Assembly: GCF_029203285.1 (NCBI RefSeq)
Contig: NZ_CP115669.1
Location: forward strand, 2,852,001 to 2,916,000
Source of the DNA: Pseudomonas sp. PSE14
GTDB taxonomy: Bacteria > Pseudomonadota > Gammaproteobacteria > Pseudomonadales > Pseudomonadaceae
Reading direction: 5' to 3'
DNA: 64,000 bases
Every line of letters starts with the position of its first letter. The stretch's first letter is position 1. The notes beneath the pieces were generated by a model. That model was given only the letters and a program-made list of their open reading frames with translations. It did no database searches and was not told the origin of the DNA. Below are positions 1 to 8,868 of this stretch, piece after piece. The translations under genes and the position numbers were made by a program.

Positions 1-667
1 GGCCGCCGCCACCGGCAACGGCAAGAACTTCCTGCCGCGCGTCGCCGCCCTGCTGGACGTCGACCAGATCTCCGAGATCATCGAAGTGGTCAGCGCCGAC
101 ACCTACAAGCGTCCGATCTACGCCGGCAACGCCATCGCTACCGTGCATTCCTCGGCGCCGGTCAAGGTGATCAGCGTGCGTACCACGGGCTTCGACGCGG
201 TGAGCGCCGAGGGTGGGTCGGCCAGCGTGGAGACGCTCAACAGCGTGTTCGACTCGCGCACTTCGGCCTTCGTCAGCGAGGCCCTGGCCAAGTCCGACCG
301 TCCGGACCTGACCGCTGCGAAGATCGTGGTTTCCGGCGGCCGGGGCATGGGCAACGGCGACAACTTCAAATTCCTCTACAGCCTCGCTGACAAGCTCGGC
401 GCCGCTGTCGGTGCTTCTCGTGCTGCCGTTGATGCCGGCTTCGTGCCCAACGACATGCAGGTCGGCCAGACCGGCAAGATCGTCGCGCCGCAGCTGTACA
501 TCGCCGTGGGCATCTCCGGTGCCATCCAGCACCTGGCGGGCATGAAGGACTCCAAGGTGATCGTTGCGATCAACAAGGACGAAGAGGCGCCAATCTTCCA
601 GGTCGCCGACTACGGTCTGGTCGCTGACCTGTTCGAAGCCGTGCCGGAGCTGGAACAGGCCGTCTGA
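1..667 (+). CDS. etfA: Electron transfer flavoprotein alpha subunit, C-terminal part
   Basis: The reading frame is open from the first bases of the window and ends with TGA at 665-667, so the 5' part is cut off. About 221 residues are visible. They contain the FAD-binding C-terminal domain of ETF alpha: the SGGRGMG segment, the ASRAAVDAG segment, and [20 protein letters not shown] followed by [12 protein letters not shown] passes electrons from acyl-CoA and related dehydrogenases to ETF:ubiquinone oxidoreductase. The etfB partner normally lies just upstream, outside the window. The frame starts with in-frame residues before the first ATG (position 86), which is internal, so no start should be placed there. 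Confidence 0.95.
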   Translation, partial: AAATGNGKNFLPRVAALLDVDQISEIIEVVSADTYKRPIYAGNAIATVHSSAPVKVISVRTTGFDAVSAEGGSASVETLNSVFDSRTSAFVSEALAKSDRPDLTAAKIVVSGGRGMGNGDNFKFLYSLADKLGAAVGASRAAVDAGFVPNDMQVGQTGKIVAPQLYIAVGISGAIQHLAGMKDSKVIVAINKDEEAPIFQVADYGLVADLFEAVPELEQAV

Positions 668-769
668 GGCCCAGCCCCATCCCTAAGTACGCCAACCGAG
701 CGGTCCGCTTCAGCCCAGGGGTGAAGGGCGGATCGCTCTGCGATTGTCATCCAGGAAAACGGAGGCACC

Positions 770-1921
770 ATGCGGACCCTCACTTTCAACACGACCCCTT
801 CGATCTGCATCGAGCGCGGCGCCGCCGGGCGCCTGGCCGAGCGCGTGCGCGCCATGAACTGCCGCTCGGTGCTGCTGGTCACCGACCCGGGCGTGCTCGC
901 CGCCGGGCTGATGCAGCCGCTGATCGACGGGTTCGCCAAGGCCGATATCCCGCTGCGCGTGTTCAGTGACGTTCAGGCCGACCCGCCGGAACATGTGATC
1001 CAGGCCGCCGTGCAGGCCGCCTTGGCTTGCTCCGCGGACTGCGTGATCGGCTTCGGCGGCGGCAGTTCCCTCGATGCGGCCAAGCTGGCGGCGCTGCTGG
1101 CGCTCAGCGGCGAGTCCCTGGCCAGTGTGTACGGCATCGAACAGACCCGTGGCCCGCGCCTGCCGCTGATCCTGGTGCCGACCACCGCCGGTACCGGTTC
1201 GGAGGTCACCGCCGTTTCCGTCGTCACCACCGCGTCGGGAGAAAAGAACGTCGTCATCTCGCCGATCCTGCTGCCGGACCTGGCGGTGCTCGACGCCAGC
1301 CTGACCCTTGGGCTGCCCACTCACGTCACCGCCGCGACCGGCATCGACGCGATGGTGCACGCCATCGAAGCCTATACCAGCCGCGAGCGCAAGAACCCGA
1401 TTTCCGATTGCCTGGCACGCGAAGCCTTGCGCCTGCTGGCGGGCAACCTCGAACGCGCGTGCAGCAACGGCGCCGATGTCGAGGCGCGGGAGAACATGCT
1501 GCTGGGGGCTTGCCTGGCGGGCATGGCCTTCGCCAACTCGCCGGTCGCCGCCGTGCACGCGCTGGCTTATCCGCTGGGGGCGCGCTTCCATGTGCCCCAC
1601 GGGCTGTCCAACTCGCTGGTGCTGGCTCCGGTGCTGCGCTTCAACCTGGACGCCGTGGCGCCGCTCTATGCCGAACTTGCGGACATCGTCCTTCCCGGCG
1701 TGCAGGGCGACGCCCATGGCAAGGCCCGCGCGCTCGCCGAGCATTTCGCCGAGCTGCCGGCGCGGCTGAACCTGCCGACCCGTCTGCGTGAAGTCGGGAT
1801 TACCGAACAGGACCTCGAGGCCCTGGCGCGGGATGCCATGAATCAGACACGCCTCCTGGGCAACAATCCGCGCGTGGTCAGCCTGGACGACGTGCGGGCG
1901 ATCTACCAGGAGGTGCTATGA
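770..1921 (+). CDS. Iron-containing alcohol dehydrogenase
   Basis: 383 aa, normal for group III Fe-ADHs. The ATG follows a good ribosome site (CGGAGG, about 4 bases upstream). The nucleotide-binding GGGSSLDAAK stretch is near residue 95. Metal-ligand segments typical of the family are visible: TGIDAMVHAIEAY near residue 193 (Asp and His) and the two His-containing segments HALAYPLG and HVPHG near residues 264-280. It should oxidise an alcohol or reduce an aldehyde with NAD(P). Its stop overlaps the start of the thioesterase gene (ATGA), so the two are translationally coupled. Substrate unknown. It is a distant paralogue of the ErcA-like protein at 53831-54994. Confidence 0.88.
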   Translation: MRTLTFNTTPSICIERGAAGRLAERVRAMNCRSVLLVTDPGVLAAGLMQPLIDGFAKADIPLRVFSDVQADPPEHVIQAAVQAALACSADCVIGFGGGSSLDAAKLAALLALSGESLASVYGIEQTRGPRLPLILVPTTAGTGSEVTAVSVVTTASGEKNVVISPILLPDLAVLDASLTLGLPTHVTAATGIDAMVHAIEAYTSRERKNPISDCLAREALRLLAGNLERACSNGADVEARENMLLGACLAGMAFANSPVAAVHALAYPLGARFHVPHGLSNSLVLAPVLRFNLDAVAPLYAELADIVLPGVQGDAHGKARALAEHFAELPARLNLPTRLREVGITEQDLEALARDAMNQTRLLGNNPRVVSLDDVRAIYQEVL

Positions 1922-2355
1922 GCGACCGCAAGCCGCGTCCGCTCCGTGGTGACTTCGTGCGTTGCTACGAGATCACCACGCGCTGGGGCGACCATGACTC
2001 CTATGGCCATGTGCAGAACGTCGTCTATTACTCGTTCTTCGACTCGGCCATCAGCCAGTTCCTGGTCGAGTGCGGCACGCTGGACATCGCCAGCAGCCCG
2101 GTCATCGGTCTGATAGTCGCATCCAACTGCACCTACTTCGCCTCGATCACCTTTCCCGACCGGGTCACCGTGGGCCTGCGCATCGCCCACCTGGGTAACA
2201 GCAGTGCGCGGTACGAACTGGGTGTGTTCCGCAATGACGAGGACGAAGCCTGCGCGCGGGGGGAAGTGGTCTACGTCTATGTCGAGCGGGACAGCCAGCG
2301 ATCAGCCAGCATCCCCGAGGCGATTCGTGGCGAGTTGATCGAACTGGCCAACTGA
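1918..2355 (+). CDS. Hotdog-fold acyl-CoA thioesterase (4HBT type)
   Basis: 145 aa. The N-terminal region contains the 4-hydroxybenzoyl-CoA thioesterase style motif TRWGDHDSYGHVQNVVYY, in which the Asp is the expected catalytic residue, followed by the hotdog beta-sheet pattern. The ribosome site (AGGAGG) lies inside the end of the upstream alcohol dehydrogenase gene and the two genes overlap by 4 bases. The pair could process an acyl-CoA and a related alcohol or aldehyde; the real substrate cannot be read from the sequence. Confidence 0.82.
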   Translation: MSDRKPRPLRGDFVRCYEITTRWGDHDSYGHVQNVVYYSFFDSAISQFLVECGTLDIASSPVIGLIVASNCTYFASITFPDRVTVGLRIAHLGNSSARYELGVFRNDEDEACARGEVVYVYVERDSQRSASIPEAIRGELIELAN

Positions 2356-2448
2356 TCGGCCCTCACCGGCTCTACAGGTCTGCGCCGGGTTCCCGGCCGC
2401 TCGCGCGGCAGCTCCTGGCTGGGTCTTTGGACATTGCCTTCGGTGTGC

Positions 2449-3735
2449 TCAGTCGGTGCAGATGTCGAGAATGGCCCGCGCCGCCGCCGTGGTGCCGCGC
2501 GAGGCTTGCATCTGCTCGCGTACGGCGGCCAGGCGTTGGCGCATTGACGGGTCGGCGAGCAGTTCGGCCAGCGCTTCGGGCAGTGCGGCGAGCGGGTCCT
2601 CGTAGCGCGGCAGGTAGCGCGCCACACCCACTTCCTCGGCGCGCCGGGCGTTGTCATGGCCGTCCCAGCAGTAGGGGATGATGACCGACGGCAGGCCGAA
2701 ATACAGCGCCTCGCAGAAGCTGTTGTTGCCGCCGTGGTGGATGAACAGCTGGCATTCGCGCAATACCGCCGGCTGCGGGAACCAGCTGTCGAGATAGACG
2801 TTGTCCGGCACCGTGTCGTAGTGCTCGCGGTAGGCACCGACGTTGATCAGGAAGCGGTAGGGCAATTGCGCCACGGCGTCGATCAGCCGGCGCATCATTG
2901 CCACGTCGGCGGCGCCGAGGCTGCCGAAGCTGACGTAGATCAGCGGGGCGTCATCGTGCCGGGGGAATTGCGGCGGGATGTAGGGCGCCTCGCTGCGTAC
3001 GCAGCCGTCGAGGTACAGGTAGCGCTCGGCCGGCAGCGGATTGGTGCGCTCGTAGCGCACCGGCGTCGGCGACAGCAGCAGGTTGAGCCAGGGCGAGTCT
3101 TCCAGGAACTGGCCGGCGGGCAGAGCGGGATGGCCGCATTCGGCGAGGAAGCGGGCGAAGCGCTCGTGGGTGGGTTTCACCGCCTGCAAATAGCGTTCGC
3201 GGAAGGTCGCGCAGGCCTGTGGGTCCTGGCTGCTGGCCCCGGACAGATAGGGCGGTACGGCCGGGTCCGGCAGTTCGGTCTCGGCGCAGGAGACCATCCG
3301 CACCCAGGGGCAGCCGGCAGCGGCGATGGCGGGGAAGGCCACCACGTTGTCCAGCACGATGGCGTCGGGTTTGAGCCGGGCGAGCAGTTGCTGCAGCGGT
3401 CGCTCCGACTCGATGGCGGTGTCGATGATGGCTTCCCAGGCCGGCGCCACGTAGCTGTCGATCTGCGCCAGCGGCGTCTGGTCGAAGTAGGGCACGTTGC
3501 GCTCGATGAAGCGCTCCCAGTAGTGCTGGTGGTCGGCGGCGGAGAGCGGCGAGTCCAGTTGCAACGGGTACTCGGCGAAACCGTACTCGGCGAAGATGCC
3601 CTGGAAGTGCGAGTGGCAGATGAACACCGGGCGCGCGCCGAGCTCGCGCAGCGCCTGGGCGATGCCGATGCAGTTCAGCGCGGCGCCGAAGCTGGCCTCG
3701 GGGAAGAAGGCGATGGTTCTTGTTCTTTGCGTCAT
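2449..3735 (-). CDS. GT-B fold glycosyltransferase, MGT/UGT-like (copy 1)
   Basis: 428 aa. The N-terminal half begins with TIAFFPEASFGAALNCIGIAQAL, the acceptor-domain start of UDP-glycosyltransferase-like proteins. The C-terminal half has YVSFGSLG and the donor-site region with PQPAVL, FIHHGGNNSFCEAL and WDGHDNARRAEE, the counterpart of the plant/macrolide UGT signature (HHGG...D/N). No signal peptide or membrane segment, so cytoplasmic. It is clearly paralogous to the protein at 8869-10173; both share YVSFGSLG, HHGGNNSF and YxWDGHDNA. It is transcribed away from the regulator/transporter cluster and follows the GntR gene (start 4754) in the same direction after a short gap, so it may be cotranscribed with it. 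Donor and acceptor are unknown. Confidence 0.85.
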   Translation of the reverse strand: MTQRTRTIAFFPEASFGAALNCIGIAQALRELGARPVFICHSHFQGIFAEYGFAEYPLQLDSPLSAADHQHYWERFIERNVPYFDQTPLAQIDSYVAPAWEAIIDTAIESERPLQQLLARLKPDAIVLDNVVAFPAIAAAGCPWVRMVSCAETELPDPAVPPYLSGASSQDPQACATFRERYLQAVKPTHERFARFLAECGHPALPAGQFLEDSPWLNLLLSPTPVRYERTNPLPAERYLYLDGCVRSEAPYIPPQFPRHDDAPLIYVSFGSLGAADVAMMRRLIDAVAQLPYRFLINVGAYREHYDTVPDNVYLDSWFPQPAVLRECQLFIHHGGNNSFCEALYFGLPSVIIPYCWDGHDNARRAEEVGVARYLPRYEDPLAALPEALAELLADPSMRQRLAAVREQMQASRGTTAAARAILDICTD

Positions 3736-3821
3736 GGGCGCATCCGGGTGTTGCTCACGGGCACTGCGTGAAACTGATACTGCATTTTTTCGCTAAAAAA
3801 AACACCGTGATCGAAAAATAG

Positions 3822-4754
3822 TTACCGGCGTGCCCCGGCGAAGGACTGCGGAATCCCGCGGTTGGCGGTCTGCGGACGCTGCGCCGCGGACAGCCGCAGG
3901 TGCAGGCGCATCAGGTCGGCGGCGACTTCCAGCTGGCCGCGCTCGATCTGCTCGATGATCCGCAGGTGCTCGCGCAAGGCCTCCTGCAGGCGGTGCACGC
4001 TGACCATCGGCAGCAGGTTAGGGAGGCGGCGCAGGCGCTGGTGTTGCAGCAGGGCGTCGCCGACGAAGCGGTTGCCGCAGCCCTGGGCGATCAGTTCGTG
4101 GAAGCCGATGTCCAGCTCGCGGAACTGCGCGACGTCGAAGCGTTCGACGGGCGCCGCCAGCAGCTCTTCCATGGCGCCGCGCATGAGCGCCAGGCGCGCC
4201 AGGTCCGGGTCGAAGCCGGGGGCGAGCAGGGCTTCGGGTTCGAGGATCAGCCGGTAGCGCAGGCTGTCTTCCAGCGCCGCGAGGTTGTTCAGCAGCGGGC
4301 GGAACGACCAGCTCTGCCCGGCGCCGCGTTCCAGCACCTGGTCCTCGCTGAGCTGCGCCAGCACCTTCTGCGCGGCGGCGCGGTTGATGTCGTAGCGGCG
4401 CATCAGCTCGCTGGCGCTGAGGCTGTTGCCCAGCCGTCCGGCCATGCGGTCGCGCAGCACCGAGGCGGCCAGGGCTTCCTCTTCGGCCTGGGGCAGGGCG
4501 GGGCCGAGCACCTGGGCGGAAGGGTCGGCGGCGAGGCGGTAGCCCTTGCCGGGCTCATGGGCCACCAGTTGCTGCTCCAGCAGCAGGTCGAGCCCCGCGC
4601 GGATCAGTGTGCGCGACACCCCGAAGGTGCGCGCCAGTTGCTGCTCGGACAGTCCGTCGCCATCGCCCAGGCCGGTGTCCTGGGCGTGCTCGATGATCCG
4701 CCGGGCCAGTTCCAGGTGGTTGGTGCGCGGTCTTTTCTCGGTGTCCTTGCTCAA
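3822..4754 (-). CDS. GntR-family transcriptional regulator (FCD type)
   Basis: 310 aa with the start proposed here. An N-terminal winged helix (ELARRIIEHAQ ... LSEQQLARTFGVSRTLIRAGLDLLLEQQLV) is followed by a second helix-turn-helix-like segment (SASELMRRYDINRAAAQKVL) and an all-helical ligand domain resembling FCD (ALMRGAMEEL ... FHELIAQGCGNRFV ... HLRIIEQIERGQLEVA). No ATG is available. TTG at 4754 is preferred over TTG at 4823 because a GGAG lies 8 bases upstream of it and the longer version adds a sequence unlike the family. It is divergent from the polyamine-type transporter operon and is the likely ligand-responsive regulator of it. Helix-turn-helix duplication is unusual for a plain FCD regulator. 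Confidence 0.82.
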   Translation of the reverse strand: MSKDTEKRPRTNHLELARRIIEHAQDTGLGDGDGLSEQQLARTFGVSRTLIRAGLDLLLEQQLVAHEPGKGYRLAADPSAQVLGPALPQAEEEALAASVLRDRMAGRLGNSLSASELMRRYDINRAAAQKVLAQLSEDQVLERGAGQSWSFRPLLNNLAALEDSLRYRLILEPEALLAPGFDPDLARLALMRGAMEELLAAPVERFDVAQFRELDIGFHELIAQGCGNRFVGDALLQHQRLRRLPNLLPMVSVHRLQEALREHLRIIEQIERGQLEVAADLMRLHLRLSAAQRPQTANRGIPQSFAGARR

Positions 4755-4850
4755 GCGGCGTTCTCCAGCGGGGCCCGTGGTAAAGGGGCGACCCCTTATG
4801 CCACAGCGAGGGTGGTCCAACAAGAATGTGGAAATGGTTGTAGGAAATTG

Positions 4851-4879
4851 TTGACTTCGCCAGTGGTTCGGTTTTTATT
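4851..4879 (+). promoter_or_regulatory. Possible sigma70 promoter of the transporter operon
   Basis: TTGACT at 4851-4856 and TTTATT at 4874-4879 are separated by 17 bases, in an AT-rich stretch of an otherwise GC-rich region. This lies 77 bases before the binding-protein start and between the divergent regulator and transporter genes. The -10 match is only four of six, so this is tentative. Confidence 0.4.
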
Positions 4880-4955
4880 TTGAAAAAAAGACATGTAGTA
4901 CGCTTTTCGTTCCGCTGCCGTCGACACAACAACAACCAATCGTCAGGTGCGCAAG

Positions 4956-6005
4956 ATGAAGCTGAAGACCATGCTCTACGCAGGGGCGACCCTCGCGCTC
5001 ACGCTGTCCGCCACCACCGCCAGCGCCAAGGATCTGGTGATCTCCATCTGGGACGGCTACATGGCCCCGGACAACCTGGAGAAATTCCAGAAGGCCACCG
5101 GCCTCGAAGCCGACAAATCCCTCCACGCCACCAACGAAGAGATCATGGGCAAGCTCATGGCCTCCGGCGGCGAAGGCTACGACGTGGTGTTCGTTTCCTC
5201 GCCCTTCGCCGAGATCCTGCACAAGCAGGGCCTGCTCGCCGAGATCGATCCGGCCAAGGTGCCGAACCTCAAGAATCTCTACCCCGAAGCGCAGAAGCTC
5301 GAATACGACCCGGGCAACCACTTCTCCGTGCCCTACACCTGGGGCACCACCGGCATCTGCTACCGCTCCGACAAGGTCAGCCCGGCGCCGACCAGCTGGA
5401 GCGACCTGCTCAAGCCGTCCGACGCCCTCAAGGGCAAGACCACCATGCTCGCCACCGACCGCTGGCTGCTGGGCGCCGGCTTCCTGGCCAACGGCTGGTC
5501 GGTGAACGACGGCAATCCGGACCAGATCAACACCGTGCGCGACCAGCTGATCGCCACCAAGAAACGCCTGCTGTCCTTCGACGACACCACCTTCTATTCC
5601 AAGCTGGCCTCGGGAGAGGCGCTGATGGCCCATGCCTGGGACGGCTGGTGCAACTACGGCACCCAGGCCAACGAGGCGATCAAGTTCGTCGTGCCCAAGG
5701 AAGGCTCCGACCTCTGGGTGGACACCATGGTCGTGCTGAAGAGCTCGAAGAATCCCGACGCCGCCTACCGCTTCATCAACTACATGCTGGAGCCGGCGAA
5801 CCACGCCTGGGTCGCTGAGAACATCCTCTACAAGGTGCCCAACCAGGCGGCGATGGCGACCCTGAAGCCCGATCTGCTGGCCAAGTACCCGAACCTCACC
5901 ACCACGCCGGCCGAACTGGTCAAGCAGCAGCAGTTGCGTGATGTGGGTGGCTCGACGCAGAAGGCGTACACCCGCGCCGTAACGGAAATCATGGCCGCTC
6001 AGTAA
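4956..6005 (+). CDS. Periplasmic polyamine-type ABC substrate-binding protein (PotD-like)
   Basis: 349 aa from ATG 4956, preferred over GTG 4947 because it has AGGTG upstream and gives a clean signal peptide: MKLK, a hydrophobic core, then ASA/KDL as the cleavage site. The mature protein shows the spermidine/putrescine-binding pattern: LVISIWDGYM, FQKATG, the GYDVVFVSSPFAEILHKQGLL segment, and FSVPYTWGTTGICY, the hinge-region motif of PotD/PotF proteins. It delivers the ligand to the two permeases and ATPase encoded next. The operon partners (glycosyltransferase, cupins, kinase, aldehyde dehydrogenase) make an amine or aminosugar derivative a plausible ligand, but this is inference. Confidence 0.88.
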   Translation: MKLKTMLYAGATLALTLSATTASAKDLVISIWDGYMAPDNLEKFQKATGLEADKSLHATNEEIMGKLMASGGEGYDVVFVSSPFAEILHKQGLLAEIDPAKVPNLKNLYPEAQKLEYDPGNHFSVPYTWGTTGICYRSDKVSPAPTSWSDLLKPSDALKGKTTMLATDRWLLGAGFLANGWSVNDGNPDQINTVRDQLIATKKRLLSFDDTTFYSKLASGEALMAHAWDGWCNYGTQANEAIKFVVPKEGSDLWVDTMVVLKSSKNPDAAYRFINYMLEPANHAWVAENILYKVPNQAAMATLKPDLLAKYPNLTTTPAELVKQQQLRDVGGSTQKAYTRAVTEIMAAQ

Positions 6006-6012
6006 GGCCGAT

Positions 6013-6033
6013 GGGGCGTCGCACTGGCGCCCC
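6013..6033 (+). other. Hairpin between binding-protein and permease genes
   Basis: GGGGCG and CGCCCC arms lie just after the stop codon of the binding-protein gene, with no run of T after them. Such stems often stabilise the upstream message or partly terminate, giving more binding protein than permease. This role is inferred. Confidence 0.4.
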
Positions 6034-6094
6034 GCAATTCTCTCCGGAATAACCCTGAAGCACCCCGCCTGGCGTGGGGTTGGGGGAACTACGC

Positions 6095-6967
6095 ATGACC
6101 GCTTTGTCCGCCGACCGCAAATTGTCGGCCTGGCTGCTCGCGCCCGGTCTGGGCTGGCTGGCCCTGTTCCTGCTGCTGCCGTGCCTGCTGGTGCTGCTCT
6201 ACAGCTTCCTGGAGCGCGGTGCCTATGGTGGCATCGACTACGTGTTCACCTGGGAAAACTACCGCCGCGCGGTGGACCCGCTGTACCTCGATATCCTCCT
6301 GCGCTCGGCCAAGATCGCCGGCCTCGCCACGCTGTTCGCGGTGCTCATCGGCTACCCGGCGGCCTACGCCATCACCCGCACCACGCCGCGCCGGCAGGCG
6401 GTATACCTGTTCCTGGTGATGCTGCCGTTCTGGAGCAACTACCTGATCCGCACCTACGCCTGGATCGTGCTGCTCAACCGCGAAGGCCTGCTCAACCGAC
6501 TGTTCAGCCTGCTGGGCTACAGCGGCGAGCCGATCAGCCTGCTCTACACCGACGCCACTGTGGTGCTCGGGCTGGTCTACAACTACATCCCCTTCGTCAT
6601 CCTCGCCATCTACAGCTCGCTGTCGCGCATCGACAATGAGCTCTGGGAAGCCTCGCGAGACCTCGGCGCCTCCGGCTGGACCACCTTCCGCCGGGTGATC
6701 CTGCCGCTGTCGGTACCGGGCGTGGCCGCCGGCGCGGTATTCGTCTTCGTACTCTCCATCGGCAACTTCATTACCGCCGACCTGCTGGGTGGCAAGCAGG
6801 TGCAGATGGTCGGCAACCTGATCTACGCGCAATTCCTCACCGCGCGGGACTGGCCTTTCGGCGCGGCGCTGAGCTTCTTCCTGATCGGCATCATGCTGCT
6901 GTTGCTGTTCATCCAGGCCATGGTCTCGCGCCGGGCCCAGGGCGCGGAGGGCGAACGCCATGCGTAA
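6095..6967 (+). CDS. ABC transporter permease (PotB-like)
   Basis: 290 aa. The start ATG 6095 has GGGGGA 7 bases upstream; an upstream in-frame codon at 6074 has no such site. There are six hydrophobic segments, beginning with WLLAPGLGWLALFLLLPCLLV. The cytoplasmic EAA loop, which docks on the ATPase, is ELWEASRDLGASGWTTFRRVILPLSVPG. The charged C-terminal tail is cytoplasmic. It overlaps the next permease gene by 8 bases. It forms the heterodimeric inner-membrane channel of the importer with the protein encoded at 6960-7763. Confidence 0.9.
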   Translation: MTALSADRKLSAWLLAPGLGWLALFLLLPCLLVLLYSFLERGAYGGIDYVFTWENYRRAVDPLYLDILLRSAKIAGLATLFAVLIGYPAAYAITRTTPRRQAVYLFLVMLPFWSNYLIRTYAWIVLLNREGLLNRLFSLLGYSGEPISLLYTDATVVLGLVYNYIPFVILAIYSSLSRIDNELWEASRDLGASGWTTFRRVILPLSVPGVAAGAVFVFVLSIGNFITADLLGGKQVQMVGNLIYAQFLTARDWPFGAALSFFLIGIMLLLLFIQAMVSRRAQGAEGERHA

Positions 6968-7763
6968 CTCATCCGGCATCGCCCTCGGCACACACCTGTG
7001 GCTGGTGTACGCCTTCCTCTATGTGCCGATCCTGGTGCTGATCCTGCTGTCGTTCAATGCCAGCGGCCTGCCCACCGCGTGGGGCGGCGCGTCGCTGAAG
7101 TGGTACGCCAAGCTGCTGGCCAACGCGTCGATCCAGCATGCGGCGCTGAACACGCTGATCGTCGCACTGACCTCCACCTTCATCGCCTGCGTGCTCGGTA
7201 CGCTGCTAGCCCTCGGCGTGGAGATGCGCGCGCGCAACAGCGGCAAGAAAGGCAGCAACCTCGCCGACACCCTGCTGATGGCGCCGATGATCATTCCCGA
7301 CATCGTCCTGGCCATCGCGCTGCTGAGCTTCTTCAACCTGCTGAAGATGAGCCTGGGGCTGCACTCCATCATCCTCAGTCACGTGGTGTTCAACATCGCC
7401 TTCGTCTGCGCGGTGGTGCGCACCCGGCTCAAGCACTTCGACTATTCGATCCTCGAAGCCAGCATCGACCTGGGCGCCGGCTGGTTCACCACCGCACGCC
7501 GGGTCCTGCTGCCGGCGATCTTCCCCGGCGTACTGGCGGGCGGGCTGCTGGCGTTCACCCTGTCGGTGGACGAATTCATCATCGCCTTCTTCAACTCCGG
7601 CTCGGGCAGCGCGTCCACCACGCTGCCGATGCAGATCTACTCGATGATCCGCTTCGGCGTGACCCCGGAAATCAACGCCCTCGCCACTCTGGTGATGCTG
7701 GTCAGCTTCACCGCGCTGTTCGCTTCCCAACGTCTGAACAAGGTGCCCAAAGCCCATGACTAA
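6960..7763 (+). CDS. ABC transporter permease (PotC-like)
   Basis: 267 aa, second channel subunit. Hydrophobic segments include WLVYAFLYVPILVLILLSF at the N terminus. The EAA loop is SILEASIDLGAGWFTTARRVLLPAIFPG. The segment FTLSVDEFIIAFFNSG is the usual PotC-type signature after the loop. The gene starts inside the end of the first permease gene and itself overlaps the ATPase gene by 8 bases, so the transporter genes are tightly coupled. Confidence 0.9.
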   Translation: MRNSSGIALGTHLWLVYAFLYVPILVLILLSFNASGLPTAWGGASLKWYAKLLANASIQHAALNTLIVALTSTFIACVLGTLLALGVEMRARNSGKKGSNLADTLLMAPMIIPDIVLAIALLSFFNLLKMSLGLHSIILSHVVFNIAFVCAVVRTRLKHFDYSILEASIDLGAGWFTTARRVLLPAIFPGVLAGGLLAFTLSVDEFIIAFFNSGSGSASTTLPMQIYSMIRFGVTPEINALATLVMLVSFTALFASQRLNKVPKAHD

Positions 7764-8835
7764 GTCATCCGACCTGCTCGTGCTGGACCAGGTGAGCAAA
7801 TCCTACGGCGAGGGCCTGACGGCGGTGGACCAGGTGTCCCTGGCGATCCGCGAGAACGAGTTCTTCGCGCTGCTGGGCCCGTCCGGCTGTGGCAAGACCA
7901 CGCTGATGCGGATGATCGCCGGCTTCGAGACACCGACCTCCGGCGCCATCTATCTCAACGGCCAGGACATCTCGCCGCTGCCGCCGAACAAGCGCCCGTT
8001 GAACCTGATGTTCCAGTCCTACGCGCTGTTCCCCAACATGACCGTGCGCGGCAACATCGCCTACGGCCTGGAGATGGAGAAGCTGCCCGCTGGTGAAATC
8101 CGCCAGCGTGTGGATGCGGTGCTGGACACCGCGCAGCTCGGTCCGCTCGCCAACCGCCGGCCGGACCAGCTCTCCGGTGGCCAGCGCCAGCGCGTCGCCC
8201 TGGCCCGCGCACTGGTCAAGCGTCCGCGCGTGCTGCTGCTGGACGAACCCCTCGGTGCGCTGGACAAGAAGCTGCGCGAGAAGATGCAGCTGGAACTCAA
8301 GCGCCTGCAGCACGAGAGCGGCATCACCTTCATCATGGTCACCCACGACCAGGAAGAAGCCCTGGTCATGTCCGACCGCATGGCCGTGCTGCGCGACGGC
8401 AAGGTCTGCCAGTGCGGCAGCCCCAGCGAGCTCTACGAGAACCCGGGCAGCCGCTTCGTCGCCGACTTCATCGGTGTCAGCAACCTGATCGAAGGGCGCC
8501 GCGTGGGCACCAACCGCCTGCAGGCCGGCGACCAGGTGCTCAGCATCGAGACCACCGCCGAGTCGAGCCCCGAGAGCGTGACCCTGGCGTTGCGCCCGGA
8601 ACGTCTGCGCGTGCTCACCGACGCCACGCCGACCACCGACAACCAGGTCCATGGCGAGGTGGCGGAGGTCGCTTACCACGGCCTGGACACCAACCTGCAC
8701 GTGAACACGGCGCTCTCCAGCAAGCCGCTGATCGTCCGCGTGCCGTCTTCGGACTACGACTTCTTGCGCCTTGCCGCCGGCATGCCGGTGCGCCTGGGCT
8801 GGGATGCGCGGCACGGCCGCGTGCTGACTCACTGA
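7756..8835 (+). CDS. ABC transporter ATPase (PotA-like)
   Basis: 359 aa, typical PotA length. Walker A GPSGCGKT at about residue 41, Q-loop in LMFQSYALFPNMTV, signature LSGGQRQRVALARAL near residue 138, Walker B VLLLDEPLGALD near 158, switch His in MVTHDQEEAL. The C-terminal TOBE-like regulatory domain starts near residue 240 (SVTLALRPERLRV). It powers the importer formed with the two preceding permeases. Confidence 0.92.
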   Translation: MTKSSDLLVLDQVSKSYGEGLTAVDQVSLAIRENEFFALLGPSGCGKTTLMRMIAGFETPTSGAIYLNGQDISPLPPNKRPLNLMFQSYALFPNMTVRGNIAYGLEMEKLPAGEIRQRVDAVLDTAQLGPLANRRPDQLSGGQRQRVALARALVKRPRVLLLDEPLGALDKKLREKMQLELKRLQHESGITFIMVTHDQEEALVMSDRMAVLRDGKVCQCGSPSELYENPGSRFVADFIGVSNLIEGRRVGTNRLQAGDQVLSIETTAESSPESVTLALRPERLRVLTDATPTTDNQVHGEVAEVAYHGLDTNLHVNTALSSKPLIVRVPSSDYDFLRLAAGMPVRLGWDARHGRVLTH

Positions 8836-8868
8836 TTGCTTCAAGAACAAGACTTACAGGAGAGCACC

